A stretch of 15,847 nt of DNA from HGM13006 sp964514175 (GCA_964514175.1 CAZEPQ010000036.1:1-15847); one strand, 5' to 3'. Counted from the stretch's first letter, positions 1 through 7,344 are shown. Notes: generated by a model from the letters alone, not told the origin. A program made the numbers and translations.

Positions 1-401
1 TGAACCTCCACATTGTGCTCGTCGTTGGGGCCGATGGGCACGGAGGGATCGATGATGTTGGGAATGGTGAGCATAATGGGACGGATCTTTGCAGCCAGAT
101 CTTCCTCCAGCTTCTCCAGCTCAGCCAGACGATCCGCCTGGGCCTTGACCTGAGCCTTCACGGCCTCGGCCTCCTCCAGCTTGGAGGGGTCCTTCTTTGC
201 CATGCCCATGAGCTTGCCCACTTCCTTGGACAGCTTGTTTCTGGCGGCACGCAGGTCCTGTGCCTCAGCGATGGCTGCACGGTGCTGTGCGTCCAGTTCG
301 ATGACCTCGTCCACCAGGGGCAGCTTCTGGTCCTGGAACTTCTTACGAATGTTTTCCTTTACGATCTCCGGATTCTCCCGGACAAACTTAATGTCAAGCA
401 T
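1..401 (-). CDS. serS: Seryl-tRNA synthetase, N-terminal part (runs off the window)
   Basis: The enzyme charges tRNA-Ser with serine in the cytoplasm. The visible 133 residues begin MLDIKFVRENPEIVKENI, the typical opening of bacterial SerRS. They continue through the charged helical hairpin (about residues 30-105, rich in K, E, A and L) that forms the antiparallel coiled-coil arm binding the long variable arm of tRNA-Ser. The segment then enters the conserved linker with IPN, DPSVPIGPNDEHN. The class II catalytic domain lies beyond the window edge. The ATG at 401-399 is preceded by an AGGTGG ribosome binding site. The gene starts 30 bases after the parB stop on the same strand with no terminator visible between them, so it is probably co-transcribed with parA-parB. 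The family assignment is secure. Confidence 0.95.
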   Translation of the reverse strand, partial: MLDIKFVRENPEIVKENIRKKFQDQKLPLVDEVIELDAQHRAAIAEAQDLRAARNKLSKEVGKLMGMAKKDPSKLEEAEAVKAQVKAQADRLAELEKLEEDLAAKIRPIMLTIPNIIDPSVPIGPNDEHNVEV

Positions 402-431
402 TTCTTTCCACCTCAATAATAAATTGATTTA

Positions 432-1307
432 TCAGTTATTTCGGCCCAGGGATTCCAGCGCCTCAATGAGGGCCTGAAGATCCTCCTGACCGTAGTATTC
501 AATCTGGAATTTTCCACGCTTTTTGCCGTGGGATATGGTGACTTTTCTGCCAAGGGCCTTGCTCAGGGACATTTCGCACTCCTTATAATAGTCCACCTGA
601 AGGATATCCTTGGGTTCCGGTTCCGATTTGGGGGCCATAAGCCGCTTTACCAGGGCTTCCGTCTGCCGGACGGAGAGCTGTTCGGCAATGATCTTGGAAG
701 CGGCCTCCTTCTGGAGCTTTTCACTTTCCAGGGGGATCAGTGCCCGGGCATGTCCGGCGCTGAGGCTTCCGTCCTCAACCAGGGATACAATGGACTTGGG
801 CAGCTTCAAAAGCCGCAGGGCGTTTGCCACTGCCGGACGGGATTTTCCTACGCTCTTTGCGGCTTCTTCCTGGCTTAATCCATATTGGGAGATCAGGGCT
901 TCATAGCCCCGGGCCTCTTCCATGGGATTCAAGTCCTCCCGCTGGAGGTTTTCGATGAGGGTCAGCTCTGCGGCGGTCTTTTCGTCGGCCTCGATGATGT
1001 TCACCGGTACTTCCTTCAGTCCCGCCAACCGGGAGGCCCGCCATCGCCGCTCACCGGCGATGATCTGATAATAGCCGTCACTTAACGGGCGGACGGCGAT
1101 TGGCTGGATCAGGCCATGCTCCGAAATGGAGTCTGCTAGCTCCTGCAGAGCCACCTCGTCAAAATCCTGACGGGGCTGGTTCCGATTGGGCTCCAGCTTT
1201 TGAATGGGCAGGGTGTGGGTGCTTTTTGCTGCTATTTCCTGGGGTTCAGGCTCCACAAACAATGCGCCCAGGCCCTTGCCGAGGCCCTTGGATGTTGATT
1301 TTGCCAT
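432..1307 (-). CDS. parB: Chromosome partitioning protein ParB (Spo0J-like CTPase)
   Basis: ParB binds parS, loads as a CTP-dependent sliding clamp and spreads on DNA; it recruits SMC and stimulates ParA. The 291-aa length is normal. It starts MAKSTSKGLGKGLGALF, the usual ParB N-terminus that contacts ParA. The ParB/sulfiredoxin-like CTP domain shows GERRWRA at residues 85-91 and ENLQRED at about 119-125. A helix-turn-helix that reads parS follows at about 145-165 (LSQEEAAKSVGKSRPAVANA), and a C-terminal dimerisation domain ends the protein. The ATG at 1307 has AAAGGAG at 1314-1320, six bases upstream. parA lies 67 bases upstream on the same strand, and matching parS sites are at 2232 and 2370. 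Confidence 0.96.
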   Translation of the reverse strand: MAKSTSKGLGKGLGALFVEPEPQEIAAKSTHTLPIQKLEPNRNQPRQDFDEVALQELADSISEHGLIQPIAVRPLSDGYYQIIAGERRWRASRLAGLKEVPVNIIEADEKTAAELTLIENLQREDLNPMEEARGYEALISQYGLSQEEAAKSVGKSRPAVANALRLLKLPKSIVSLVEDGSLSAGHARALIPLESEKLQKEAASKIIAEQLSVRQTEALVKRLMAPKSEPEPKDILQVDYYKECEMSLSKALGRKVTISHGKKRGKFQIEYYGQEDLQALIEALESLGRNN

Positions 1308-1374
1308 GTTTTACTCCTTTATTGCACCATGCTTGCCTCTCGAGGGAGAACAAGACTGCATCGGTACATCTCAA

Positions 1375-2142
1375 TTATACCCCCGCAAATTCCTTTTCCC
1401 GCTTTATAACTTCCTCTGCCAGCTTTGTATAGGCTTCGGCGCCCCGGCTCAGCTTGTCATAGGCCGTAATGGGCAGACCGTGGGAGGGGGCTTCGCTGAG
1501 ACGGACGTTTCTGGGGATCACGGAGGCAAACACCTTGCCAGGGAAATGCCGCCGTACCTCCTGGGCCACCTGCATACTAAGATTGGTTCGGCCATCGTAC
1601 ATGGTCAGCACCAGTCCAAAAATGCCCATGGTGGGTACATAGGCCCGCTTCACCGCCCGCAGGGTGGTCATCAGGTCGGACAGGCCCTCCAAAGCGTAAT
1701 ATTCGCACTGTACGGGGATCAAAACCTGATCTGAAGCACAAAGGGCGTTCAGTGTCAGCAACTCCAGAGAAGGGGGACAGTCGATTAGAATGAAATCATA
1801 CTCCGATTCCACCGCTTTCAGGGCATCTCTCAGCCGAAATTCCCGCCGGGGCAGGGCCACAAGCTCGATGCCCGCGCCTGCCAATGCCGCCGAAGAAGGC
1901 AAAAGATCGCCAAACTTGGTATGGACGATGGCTTCCTTCACAGGTACTTCGTTAATGACTACGTCATAGCTGGAATTGGTGACCTCTGTTTTCTCCACGC
2001 CAAGACCGGAGGTGGCGTTGGCCTGGGGGTCGAAATCACACAGCAGGACCTTTTTTTCCAAAGCCGTCAGGGCTGCCGTTAGACTTACCGCAGTTGTGGT
2101 TTTTCCCACGCCGCCCTTCTGATTTACCAGGGCCAGGATCAT
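1375..2142 (-). CDS. parA: Chromosome partitioning ATPase ParA (Soj-like)
   Basis: ParA is an ATPase that binds the nucleoid nonspecifically as an ATP dimer and works with ParB-parS to segregate origins; in several Firmicutes Soj also modulates DnaA. The protein has 255 residues, the normal chromosomal Soj size without an N-terminal DNA-binding extension. It carries the deviant Walker A KGGVGKTT at residues 9-16, the Walker A' DFDPQ at 36-40 and the Walker B region FILIDCPP ending near residue 124. The ATG at 2142 is preceded by AAGGAGG (2150-2156) at seven bases. It is first in the parA-parB-serS unit. Its promoter at 2180-2208 lies just downstream of a perfect parS site, so ParB could influence its expression. 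Confidence 0.97.
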   Translation of the reverse strand: MILALVNQKGGVGKTTTAVSLTAALTALEKKVLLCDFDPQANATSGLGVEKTEVTNSSYDVVINEVPVKEAIVHTKFGDLLPSSAALAGAGIELVALPRREFRLRDALKAVESEYDFILIDCPPSLELLTLNALCASDQVLIPVQCEYYALEGLSDLMTTLRAVKRAYVPTMGIFGLVLTMYDGRTNLSMQVAQEVRRHFPGKVFASVIPRNVRLSEAPSHGLPITAYDKLSRGAEAYTKLAEEVIKREKEFAGV

Positions 2143-2179
2143 GTTACCGCCTCCTTTTTTGTGTCTTTTTCAGACTTTA

Positions 2180-2208
2180 ATTATATCAAGTAGTGATTCT
2201 CTTTGCAA
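2180..2208 (-). promoter_or_regulatory. Strong SigA-type promoter of parA-parB-serS
   Basis: On the minus strand TTGCAA (2203-2208) is followed by a 17-base spacer and TATAAT (2180-2185), with an extended TGA just before the -10 element. Predicted transcription starts about 30 bases upstream of the parA ATG. The -35 element is 23 bases from the edge of the parS core at 2232-2247, so a ParB clamp there could touch RNA polymerase. Confidence rests on the near-consensus match and exact spacing. Confidence 0.8.
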
Positions 2209-2228
2209 GGTATTTGTGAAGGAAAAGC

Positions 2229-2250
2229 GCATGTTTCACGTGAAACATGC
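2229..2250. promoter_or_regulatory. parS centromere site 1 (perfect)
   Basis: The core TGTTTCACGTGAAACA at 2232-2247 is identical to the bacterial parS consensus bound by ParB/Spo0J. The palindrome extends perfectly to 22 bases, with GCA and TGC flanks (2229-2250). It sits directly upstream of the parA promoter. Its partner ParB is encoded 0.9 kb away. Confidence 0.96.
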
Positions 2251-2342
2251 TGTAATCCAAAATAGTAAGATTCGGCAATTGCAGGTACGATGTCATCAAC
2301 GTGAGGAAACATGCAATAAATGACATGTGGAAAGCTCACTGC

Positions 2343-2374
2343 AAAAACACCGCCCTCAAACGAGAGCGGTGTTT
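2343..2374 (-). terminator. Intrinsic terminator of the 2422-4530 oxidoreductase gene
   Basis: The arms AAACACCGC (2345-2353) and GCGGTGTTT (2366-2374) pair over nine bases. An inner CTC/GAG pairing closes an AAAC loop. Read on the minus strand the stem is followed by a run of five T (2343-2347), which fits termination of the upstream oxidoreductase gene before it reaches parA. On the plus strand there is only a short T run. The distal arm shares bases 2370-2374 with parS site 2. Confidence 0.8.
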
Positions 2375-2385
2375 CACGTGAAACT
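2370..2385. promoter_or_regulatory. parS centromere site 2 (one mismatch)
   Basis: TGTTTCACGTGAAACT matches the 16-base parS consensus at 15 positions; only the last base differs (T for A). The central TTTCACGTGAAA palindrome is intact. The site is 138 bases from site 1, in the same orientation. Its first five bases are also part of a terminator stem. Confidence 0.9.
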
Positions 2386-2421
2386 TGTCGTCGCAAAGTA
2401 CGATGACGTTCAGGACTTCCG

Positions 2422-4530
2422 TTACAGATTGCTTGCTGCGGTATAGCCGGTATACATGGCGTGGCGGATGGTGCCGATGGTGGTGGGGCCGTCGGCCTTG
2501 CAGGCTCCGCCGCCGGGGCCACCCTGAAGGGTTTCAAAGTTCATCAGGTTGGCGTCACCTGCCACATAGAACTCGGGCGCAATACCGGCGAAAGCGTAGC
2601 TTTCCTCCACCAGAGCGTCACGGCCTGCGGAAATCACAATGCTGTCAAAGGTCACCTGGCCCTTTTCCTCTCTGGGAGGCTCCTTGGGGCCGTCGTTCAT
2701 GGGCATCATGGGGCCGGGCATGGGAGGCAGATCCGGGCCGCCCATGGGCATGCCCTGGGGTTTGCCGAAGGTCTGGGTGTATTTCACCAGGTTTTCTTCC
2801 ACTGCGTCAGTAGTGCAGTTATTGATTACCGTGAGATTCTCCCGTCCGTTCAGCACAGCCTTAAAGGCACCCTTGCTGTGGGCGTTGTAGTCGTGACCTG
2901 CTTCGTTGTTTCTGGTCAGAATGGTGACCTTGTGACCGTGATCCAGTAGATAGAACGCAGTGTCCACCGCAGTCATGGCGCCACCGACTACCACTACATG
3001 TTCGCCCAGCTCTGCCTCGTGACCGAAGACGTCCATGGGAGTCCAGACCTTTACGCCCTGGGCCACAGGCATGGGCGCTTCCTTGGCTTTGGCTCCCACA
3101 GCGGCGATGATGGCGTCATAGCCCTCCAGCATGGCAGGCTCCGCAGCAGTGTTCAGCTTAACTTCCACACCGAACTTCTCCACCTGGCGGATGAGGTGTT
3201 CCTTCAAATCGTGGAGGGACCACTTGCAGGGCAGGTAATCCGCATGCTTTAGCTGGCCGCCCAGAGAATCGGTCTGCTCAAACAGGGTCACCTGATGGCC
3301 CCGCTCTGCGGCAGTGATGGCGGCCTCCATGCCAGCCACGCCGCCGCCGATGACGGCCACCTTTTTCACCTTTCTGGGTGCGTCAAACATGTTGGGCCAG
3401 ACTTCCTGGAGTCCGATTTTTGGATTTACGGAGCAGTATGCCTGGTGGCAGTTGTCGCAGTGGATACAGGGTACCACATCCTCGCCCCGTTCTTCCAGCA
3501 GCTTGATGCCGTATTCCTCGTCGCAGATAAAGGCACGGGCCATGGCCACCATGTCCATTTTGCCCTCTGCCATGGCTTTTTCGATCACGTCCAGGTCCTG
3601 GAAGCCGCCTACAGGGGCGCAAAGGCCCTTGACCCCTGCCTTTTTGAAGGCCTCGGCGTAGGCCAGAGAGATGGGCGCTTCTTTACTGGAGGTGTAATGG
3701 GAGGCATGGGTCAGGTCGCCGGTGGGGGCACGAAGCTGGAAAATGTCCACCAGACCTTCGCACAGCTTGCAATATTTCACAAAATCATCCACGGTGTAGC
3801 CGTGATCCGCAAATTCCTCGCCGGAAATCTGAATTTCGATGGGGAAATCCTTGCCGCACTGGTCCTTAATGGCCTGGAACAGCTCCATGGTAAGACGGGC
3901 GCGGTTCTCAAAGCTGCCGCCGTACTGATCCTTTCGCTGGTTTAGAGCGGGAGACAGGGATTTTGCCAGAATGGACATGTCATAGCTCATATAGATGTTC
4001 ACCATGTCGAAGCCGATGTTTTGCAGCTCACGGCAGCGGCGGGCAAATTTCTGAATAAAGTCCTGAATCTCCTGGGTGGTCATGCCGGGGAGGGGCTTGC
4101 CGTCACGACCCAAAATACATTCCGGGCCGGGGTCCAGCAAAGCCTGGGGCACCAGGGACATGTCATAAATGTCGGAAATGGCCTTGTCTGCCGGTACATA
4201 CAGCATGGTGGAGGCGGAGGCCACGGAGCCGTGGGCATGGATCCGGTCGATCATGCGGCGGAAGCAGCGCTTCACCTGGCGGCTTTCCATGTTGAAATCA
4301 CTGGTAAACATCTGCTCGGGGTTGTGATCCCGGAAGATGCCGGGGGCGCAGGTCACCACGGCGGCGCCGTTCTTTGCCAGGGAGGCGGCAAAGTTGATGG
4401 TCTGTTCTGTGGGCCAGGTCTGGGGCCCCTGAATGCCCTCGGGGATGCACTTGGAGGCGATCAGACGGTTTTTCAGCACCAGATTGCCCACCTTTACGGG
4501 GGATAAAATGTGATTGTAGCGATGATTCAT
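2422..4530 (-). CDS. Old-yellow-enzyme / 2,4-dienoyl-CoA reductase-like FMN, 4Fe-4S, FAD oxidoreductase (paralog A)
   Basis: This 702-aa protein has the three-part layout of the FadH / trimethylamine dehydrogenase / BaiCD group: an FMN-binding TIM barrel (about 1-350), an Fe-S cysteine cluster, then nested FAD and NAD(P) Rossmann domains. Visible marks are DQYGGSFENR (201-210), cysteines 355, 358, 361 and 366, the FAD motif VAVIGGGVAG (391-400) and a second dinucleotide motif VVVVGGAMTAVD (512-523). Members move electrons from NAD(P)H through FAD and Fe-S to FMN and usually reduce activated C=C bonds. The substrate here is unknown. Three features are odd. The cysteine spacing is compact (CX2CX2CX4C). 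The usual HGYLxxxFLSP active-site stretch is replaced by a diverged one near 180-193. A Pro/Met/Gly-rich insert sits at about 589-616. AAAGGAG lies eight bases before the ATG. The gene stands alone between its own promoter and terminator. Confidence 0.88.
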   Translation of the reverse strand: MNHRYNHILSPVKVGNLVLKNRLIASKCIPEGIQGPQTWPTEQTINFAASLAKNGAAVVTCAPGIFRDHNPEQMFTSDFNMESRQVKRCFRRMIDRIHAHGSVASASTMLYVPADKAISDIYDMSLVPQALLDPGPECILGRDGKPLPGMTTQEIQDFIQKFARRCRELQNIGFDMVNIYMSYDMSILAKSLSPALNQRKDQYGGSFENRARLTMELFQAIKDQCGKDFPIEIQISGEEFADHGYTVDDFVKYCKLCEGLVDIFQLRAPTGDLTHASHYTSSKEAPISLAYAEAFKKAGVKGLCAPVGGFQDLDVIEKAMAEGKMDMVAMARAFICDEEYGIKLLEERGEDVVPCIHCDNCHQAYCSVNPKIGLQEVWPNMFDAPRKVKKVAVIGGGVAGMEAAITAAERGHQVTLFEQTDSLGGQLKHADYLPCKWSLHDLKEHLIRQVEKFGVEVKLNTAAEPAMLEGYDAIIAAVGAKAKEAPMPVAQGVKVWTPMDVFGHEAELGEHVVVVGGAMTAVDTAFYLLDHGHKVTILTRNNEAGHDYNAHSKGAFKAVLNGRENLTVINNCTTDAVEENLVKYTQTFGKPQGMPMGGPDLPPMPGPMMPMNDGPKEPPREEKGQVTFDSIVISAGRDALVEESYAFAGIAPEFYVAGDANLMNFETLQGGPGGGACKADGPTTIGTIRHAMYTGYTAASNL

Positions 4531-4574
4531 AAAAGATACTCCTTTCGGAAATTCCTTCGATTTCTTACCAATCT

Positions 4575-4603
4575 ATCATACCGTGTTTTTCGATCCATTA
4601 CAA
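4575..4603 (-). promoter_or_regulatory. SigA-type promoter of the 2422-4530 oxidoreductase gene
   Basis: On the minus strand TTGTAA (4598-4603) is followed by a 17-base spacer and TATGAT (4575-4580). The predicted leader is about 40 bases, ending in AAAGGAG (4539-4545) and the ATG at 4530. The -35 hexamer and spacing are the same as in the promoter of the paralogous gene at 12752-12780. Confidence 0.65.
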
Positions 4604-4665
4604 TCCGGAAAAATGTATTTTGGGCATCAGTTTGTGCGATTTTGGATGATTTTATGGAAACCGGG

Positions 4666-4694
4666 ATGCAATTTCTTTAAGAATGTGATATACT
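4666..4694 (+). promoter_or_regulatory. Probable extended -10 promoter of the AI-2E family gene
   Basis: TATACT at 4689-4694 is preceded by TGA, giving an extended -10 element. At 17 bases upstream there is only a poor -35 (ATGCAA, 4666-4671). It is divergent from the promoter at 4575-4603. The leader of about 90 bases contains GAAGAC/GTCTTC arms (4749-4754 and 4768-4773) that could form a small hairpin just before the ribosome binding site. Confidence 0.5.
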
Positions 4695-4788
4695 AAAGCG
4701 CAAGAGGGCCATTTCTTGTGGCTGGAGAAAAATGACAGAGGCTAGAATGAAGACCCTGCAAGCATACGTCTTCCACAGGAGGAACATT

Positions 4789-6195
4789 ATGGACGAAAAA
4801 GAAAAGAAAGAAGAAACCTTATTTGAAAAACACCGGGAGAATGTCTATTTTCGCTGGGGCCTGACGGCGTTCATCGTTATTGCAGGGGCCATCGTGCTGT
4901 TGCAGCTTGTGACAAAGCTGCCCTCCTTCCTGGCCTTTGCCAAGTCCTTTATGGCTACCCTGTCTCCCGTGCTGTATGGCCTGGTCATCGCCTACCTGCT
5001 GCATCCCATCGTAAACCGGGTGAAACTGCTACTGACTTCTCCGCTGCAAAAAGTCATCAAAAAGCCGGAGAAAGCGGAAGGTCTGGCAAAGACCATTGGC
5101 ATCCTTGCGGCCCTTGTGGTGGCAGTGCTGATCGTCTGGGCACTGATCGCAATGGTCCTGCCCCAGCTCATTGACAGCATCGTGACCATCGTGGGCAATT
5201 TGCCTGTTTATTATGAGACCCTCAACGGATGGGTGCTGAAATTCATTGAGGATACCCCGGAACTGCAAAATATTACCGAGGGCTTTATGGATCAGATCTA
5301 TAATTATCTCAGCAACTTCCTCCAGAACGAGCTGCTGCCCAAGATCCAGACCTTGCTGGTGACGCTAACCACCAGTGTGGTGGGTGTGGTAAAGGGAACG
5401 CTGAACCTGATCATCGGTGTGATTATTTCCGTGTATCTACTCAGCGGACAGGATAAGTTTCTGGCCCAGGGAAAAAAGCTGATCTATGCCATGCTGGGCA
5501 GAAAAAAGGGCAGTTATGCGCTCAATATCTGCACCTTCGCCAATCGAGCCTTCGGCGGCTTCATCGGCGGTAAGCTCGTGGACTCCGCAATCATCGGTGT
5601 GCTGTGCTTCATTGGCCTGAGTTGCCTGAGAATGCCCTATACCCTGCTGATCTCCATTTTTGTGGGAGCCACCAACGTGATCCCCTTCTTTGGCCCCTTT
5701 ATCGGTGCCATTCCCTCGGCCCTGTTGCTGCTGGTCATTGACCCCATCAAGTGTGTTTATTTCGTGATTTTTGTCATTGTGCTGCAGCAGTTGGACGGCA
5801 ATGTGATCGGCCCCCTGATTCTGGGCGATGCCACGGGCCTGAGCAGCATTTGGGTGGTGGTATCCATTCTGGTCTTCGGCAACCTGTTCGGCGTACCGGG
5901 CATGGTCATTGGTGTGCCCACCTTTGCGGTGATATACAAGATCCTGCGGGAAGTGGTAAATAAGGTTCTTGAAAATCGAGGGCTGTCCACCAATACTGAG
6001 GATTATGAAGATTGGAACTATCCCCCACGGGATGATTTTTCCAAATGGAAGCCCGCCTCCAAGCAGAAAATGAAGAAGGTCCTGCAAAAGCTGAAAAAAG
6101 CGGAGGCAAAACAGGAGCCTCAAGACACGGAGGCCCAAGACGCAGAGGTTCAGGAGTCGCAGGAGTCGCAGGAGACGGAGGAAGAATCCCAGTAA
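4789..6195 (+). CDS. AI-2E family (PerM/YtvI-type) polytopic membrane protein
   Basis: The 468-aa protein has a charged N-terminus (MDEKEKKEETLFEKHREN), about eight hydrophobic segments and the conserved family stretch TNVIPFFGPFIGAIPSALL around residues 294-312. Members are described as exporters or permeases for autoinducer-2, ions or other small solutes; the substrate cannot be read from sequence. I place the start at 4789 rather than the in-frame ATG at 4732. A perfect AGGAGG (4777-4782) lies six bases upstream, and the extra 19 residues of the longer form do not look like family sequence. The C-terminus is a hydrophilic K/E/Q/D-rich tail with three near-identical 9-bp units (6151-6177) encoding QES/QET repeats. 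This tail is probably cytoplasmic and variable in length. No convincing terminator follows. Confidence 0.88.
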   Translation: MDEKEKKEETLFEKHRENVYFRWGLTAFIVIAGAIVLLQLVTKLPSFLAFAKSFMATLSPVLYGLVIAYLLHPIVNRVKLLLTSPLQKVIKKPEKAEGLAKTIGILAALVVAVLIVWALIAMVLPQLIDSIVTIVGNLPVYYETLNGWVLKFIEDTPELQNITEGFMDQIYNYLSNFLQNELLPKIQTLLVTLTTSVVGVVKGTLNLIIGVIISVYLLSGQDKFLAQGKKLIYAMLGRKKGSYALNICTFANRAFGGFIGGKLVDSAIIGVLCFIGLSCLRMPYTLLISIFVGATNVIPFFGPFIGAIPSALLLLVIDPIKCVYFVIFVIVLQQLDGNVIGPLILGDATGLSSIWVVVSILVFGNLFGVPGMVIGVPTFAVIYKILREVVNKVLENRGLSTNTEDYEDWNYPPRDDFSKWKPASKQKMKKVLQKLKKAEAKQEPQDTEAQDAEVQESQESQETEEESQ

Positions 6196-6240
6196 ATCCG
6201 AAGGCATAGGGGAAAATTTCCCGCTCTGTGCAAATTCCAG

Positions 6241-6269
6241 TTGAGATACCAAAAATGATGTAGTATAAT
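6241..6269 (+). promoter_or_regulatory. Consensus SigA-type promoter of pta
   Basis: TTGAGA (6241-6246), a 17-base spacer and a perfect TATAAT (6264-6269). Predicted transcription starts near 6276-6277, which is the base of a hairpin occupying 6277-6316. The strength agrees with the strongly biased codon use of the gene it serves. Confidence 0.82.
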
Positions 6270-6276
6270 AAGTAGA

Positions 6277-6316
6277 GTGCCGGAGAATGCTCGCCGGAAT
6301 CAACGGGCATTGGCAC
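6277..6316 (+). promoter_or_regulatory. 5'-leader hairpin in the pta mRNA
   Basis: GTGCC (6277-6281) pairs with GGCAC (6312-6316), and AATGCTCG (6286-6293) pairs with CGGGCATT (6304-6311) with one G-U wobble. The result is a 13-pair stem with a GGAG bulge on the left side (6282-6285) and a ten-base loop. It begins at the predicted transcription start and ends 21 bases before the GGAGGT ribosome binding site (6338-6343), which stays outside. A 5'-terminal stem of this kind typically slows mRNA decay. No known riboswitch class is recognisable. Confidence 0.5.
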
Positions 6317-6351
6317 TTCCTTAGATATTAAATTTACGGAGGTAGATTACA

Positions 6352-7323
6352 ATGTTCAATGCTTTGATTGAGAAGCTGAAGGCTGAACCCAAGACCATCG
6401 TCTTCACCGAGGGCGCCGACGCTCGTATTCTGGAGGCCACCGCTCGCCTGAAGGCTGAGGGCATCATGCCTGTCATCCTGGTCGGCAACGTTGCCGAGGT
6501 CGAGGGTAAGGCAAAGGAGTGCGGCTTCGACATTGAGGGCGTGGAGATCATCGATCCCGAGACCTACGCTGAGATGGACGAGATGGTTGCTAAGATGGTA
6601 GAGCTCCGCAAGGGCAAGATGACTCCCGAGCAGTGCAAGGCCAACCTGGTCAAGGGCAACTATTTCGGCACCATGCTGGTAAAGATGGGCAAGGCTGACT
6701 GCCTGCTGGGCGGCGCCACCTATTCCACCGCTGATACCGTTCGTCCCGCTCTGCAGCTCATCAAGACCAAGCCCGGCAACTCCATCGTGTCCTCCTGCTT
6801 TATCATGGTTCGTGACAAGGCTGATGGCACCCAGGAAAAGCTCTGCATGGGCGACTGCGCCATCAATATCGACCCCAACGAGGACGAGCTGGTTGAGATC
6901 GCACAGGAGACCGCCAAGTGCGCTCAGACCTTCGGCATCGACCCCAAGGTTGCTTTCCTGAGCTTCTCCACCAAGGGCTCCGCAAAGTCCGACGGTGTTA
7001 CCAAGGTTCAGAACGCTGTTGCTAAGGCCAAGGAAGTCATGGACGTTCCCGTGGACGGCGAGATGCAGTTTGACGCTGCTGTTGCTCCCGAGGTCGGCCA
7101 GTTGAAGTTCCCCGGCTCTCAGGTTGCCGGTCAGGCCAACACCTTCATCTTCCCCGACGTTACCGCCGGTAACATCGGTTACAAGATCGCAGCTCGTCTG
7201 GGCGGCTTCGCTGCTTACGGCCCCATCCTGCTGGGTCTGAATGCTCCCATCAACGACCTGTCCCGTGGCTGCAACGCCGACGAGGTCTACAAGATGGCCA
7301 TCATCACCGCTGGTCTGGCTTAA
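6352..7323 (+). CDS. pta: Phosphate acetyltransferase (phosphotransacetylase)
   Basis: The enzyme interconverts acetyl-CoA plus phosphate and acetyl phosphate plus CoA in the cytoplasm. With acetate kinase it gives ATP from acetyl-CoA in fermentation. The 323-aa length fits the short Pta form that has only the PTA_PTB catalytic domain. Recognisable segments are IVFTEGADARILEA (16-29), ADCLLGGATYSTADTVRPAL (116-135), the FLSFSTKGSAKSD segment (202-214), VDGEMQFDAAVAPEV (234-248) and ANTFIFPDVTAGNIGYKI (262-279). GGAGGT lies eight bases before the ATG. Codon choice is restricted (AAG, GAG, GGC, CTG, GCT), as in very highly expressed genes. It is monocistronic, between its own promoter and terminator. 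No ackA is next to it. Confidence 0.96.
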   Translation: MFNALIEKLKAEPKTIVFTEGADARILEATARLKAEGIMPVILVGNVAEVEGKAKECGFDIEGVEIIDPETYAEMDEMVAKMVELRKGKMTPEQCKANLVKGNYFGTMLVKMGKADCLLGGATYSTADTVRPALQLIKTKPGNSIVSSCFIMVRDKADGTQEKLCMGDCAINIDPNEDELVEIAQETAKCAQTFGIDPKVAFLSFSTKGSAKSDGVTKVQNAVAKAKEVMDVPVDGEMQFDAAVAPEVGQLKFPGSQVAGQANTFIFPDVTAGNIGYKIAARLGGFAAYGPILLGLNAPINDLSRGCNADEVYKMAIITAGLA

Positions 7324-7344
7324 GTTACATAGCGATTTATGGGT

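Noticed and set aside
2291..2314. Possible third, degenerate parS
   Set aside because: ACGTGA and GAAACATGC occur close together, but only the right half-site aligns; the central CACGTG palindrome is broken by inserted bases.
4732..4788. Upstream extension of the AI-2E protein by 19 residues
   Set aside because: The first ATG has only a distant, weak ribosome binding site, while the internal ATG at 4789 has a perfect AGGAGG at ideal distance.
6209..6222. GGGGAAAATTTCCC as a terminator after the AI-2E family gene
   Set aside because: The palindrome leaves no room for a loop and no T run follows. It lies just before the pta promoter.
5437..6303. Open frame of 288 codons antisense to the AI-2E family gene
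   Set aside because: Low-complexity Leu/Arg and Asp/His-rich product, no ribosome binding site, and the sense frame is clearly real.
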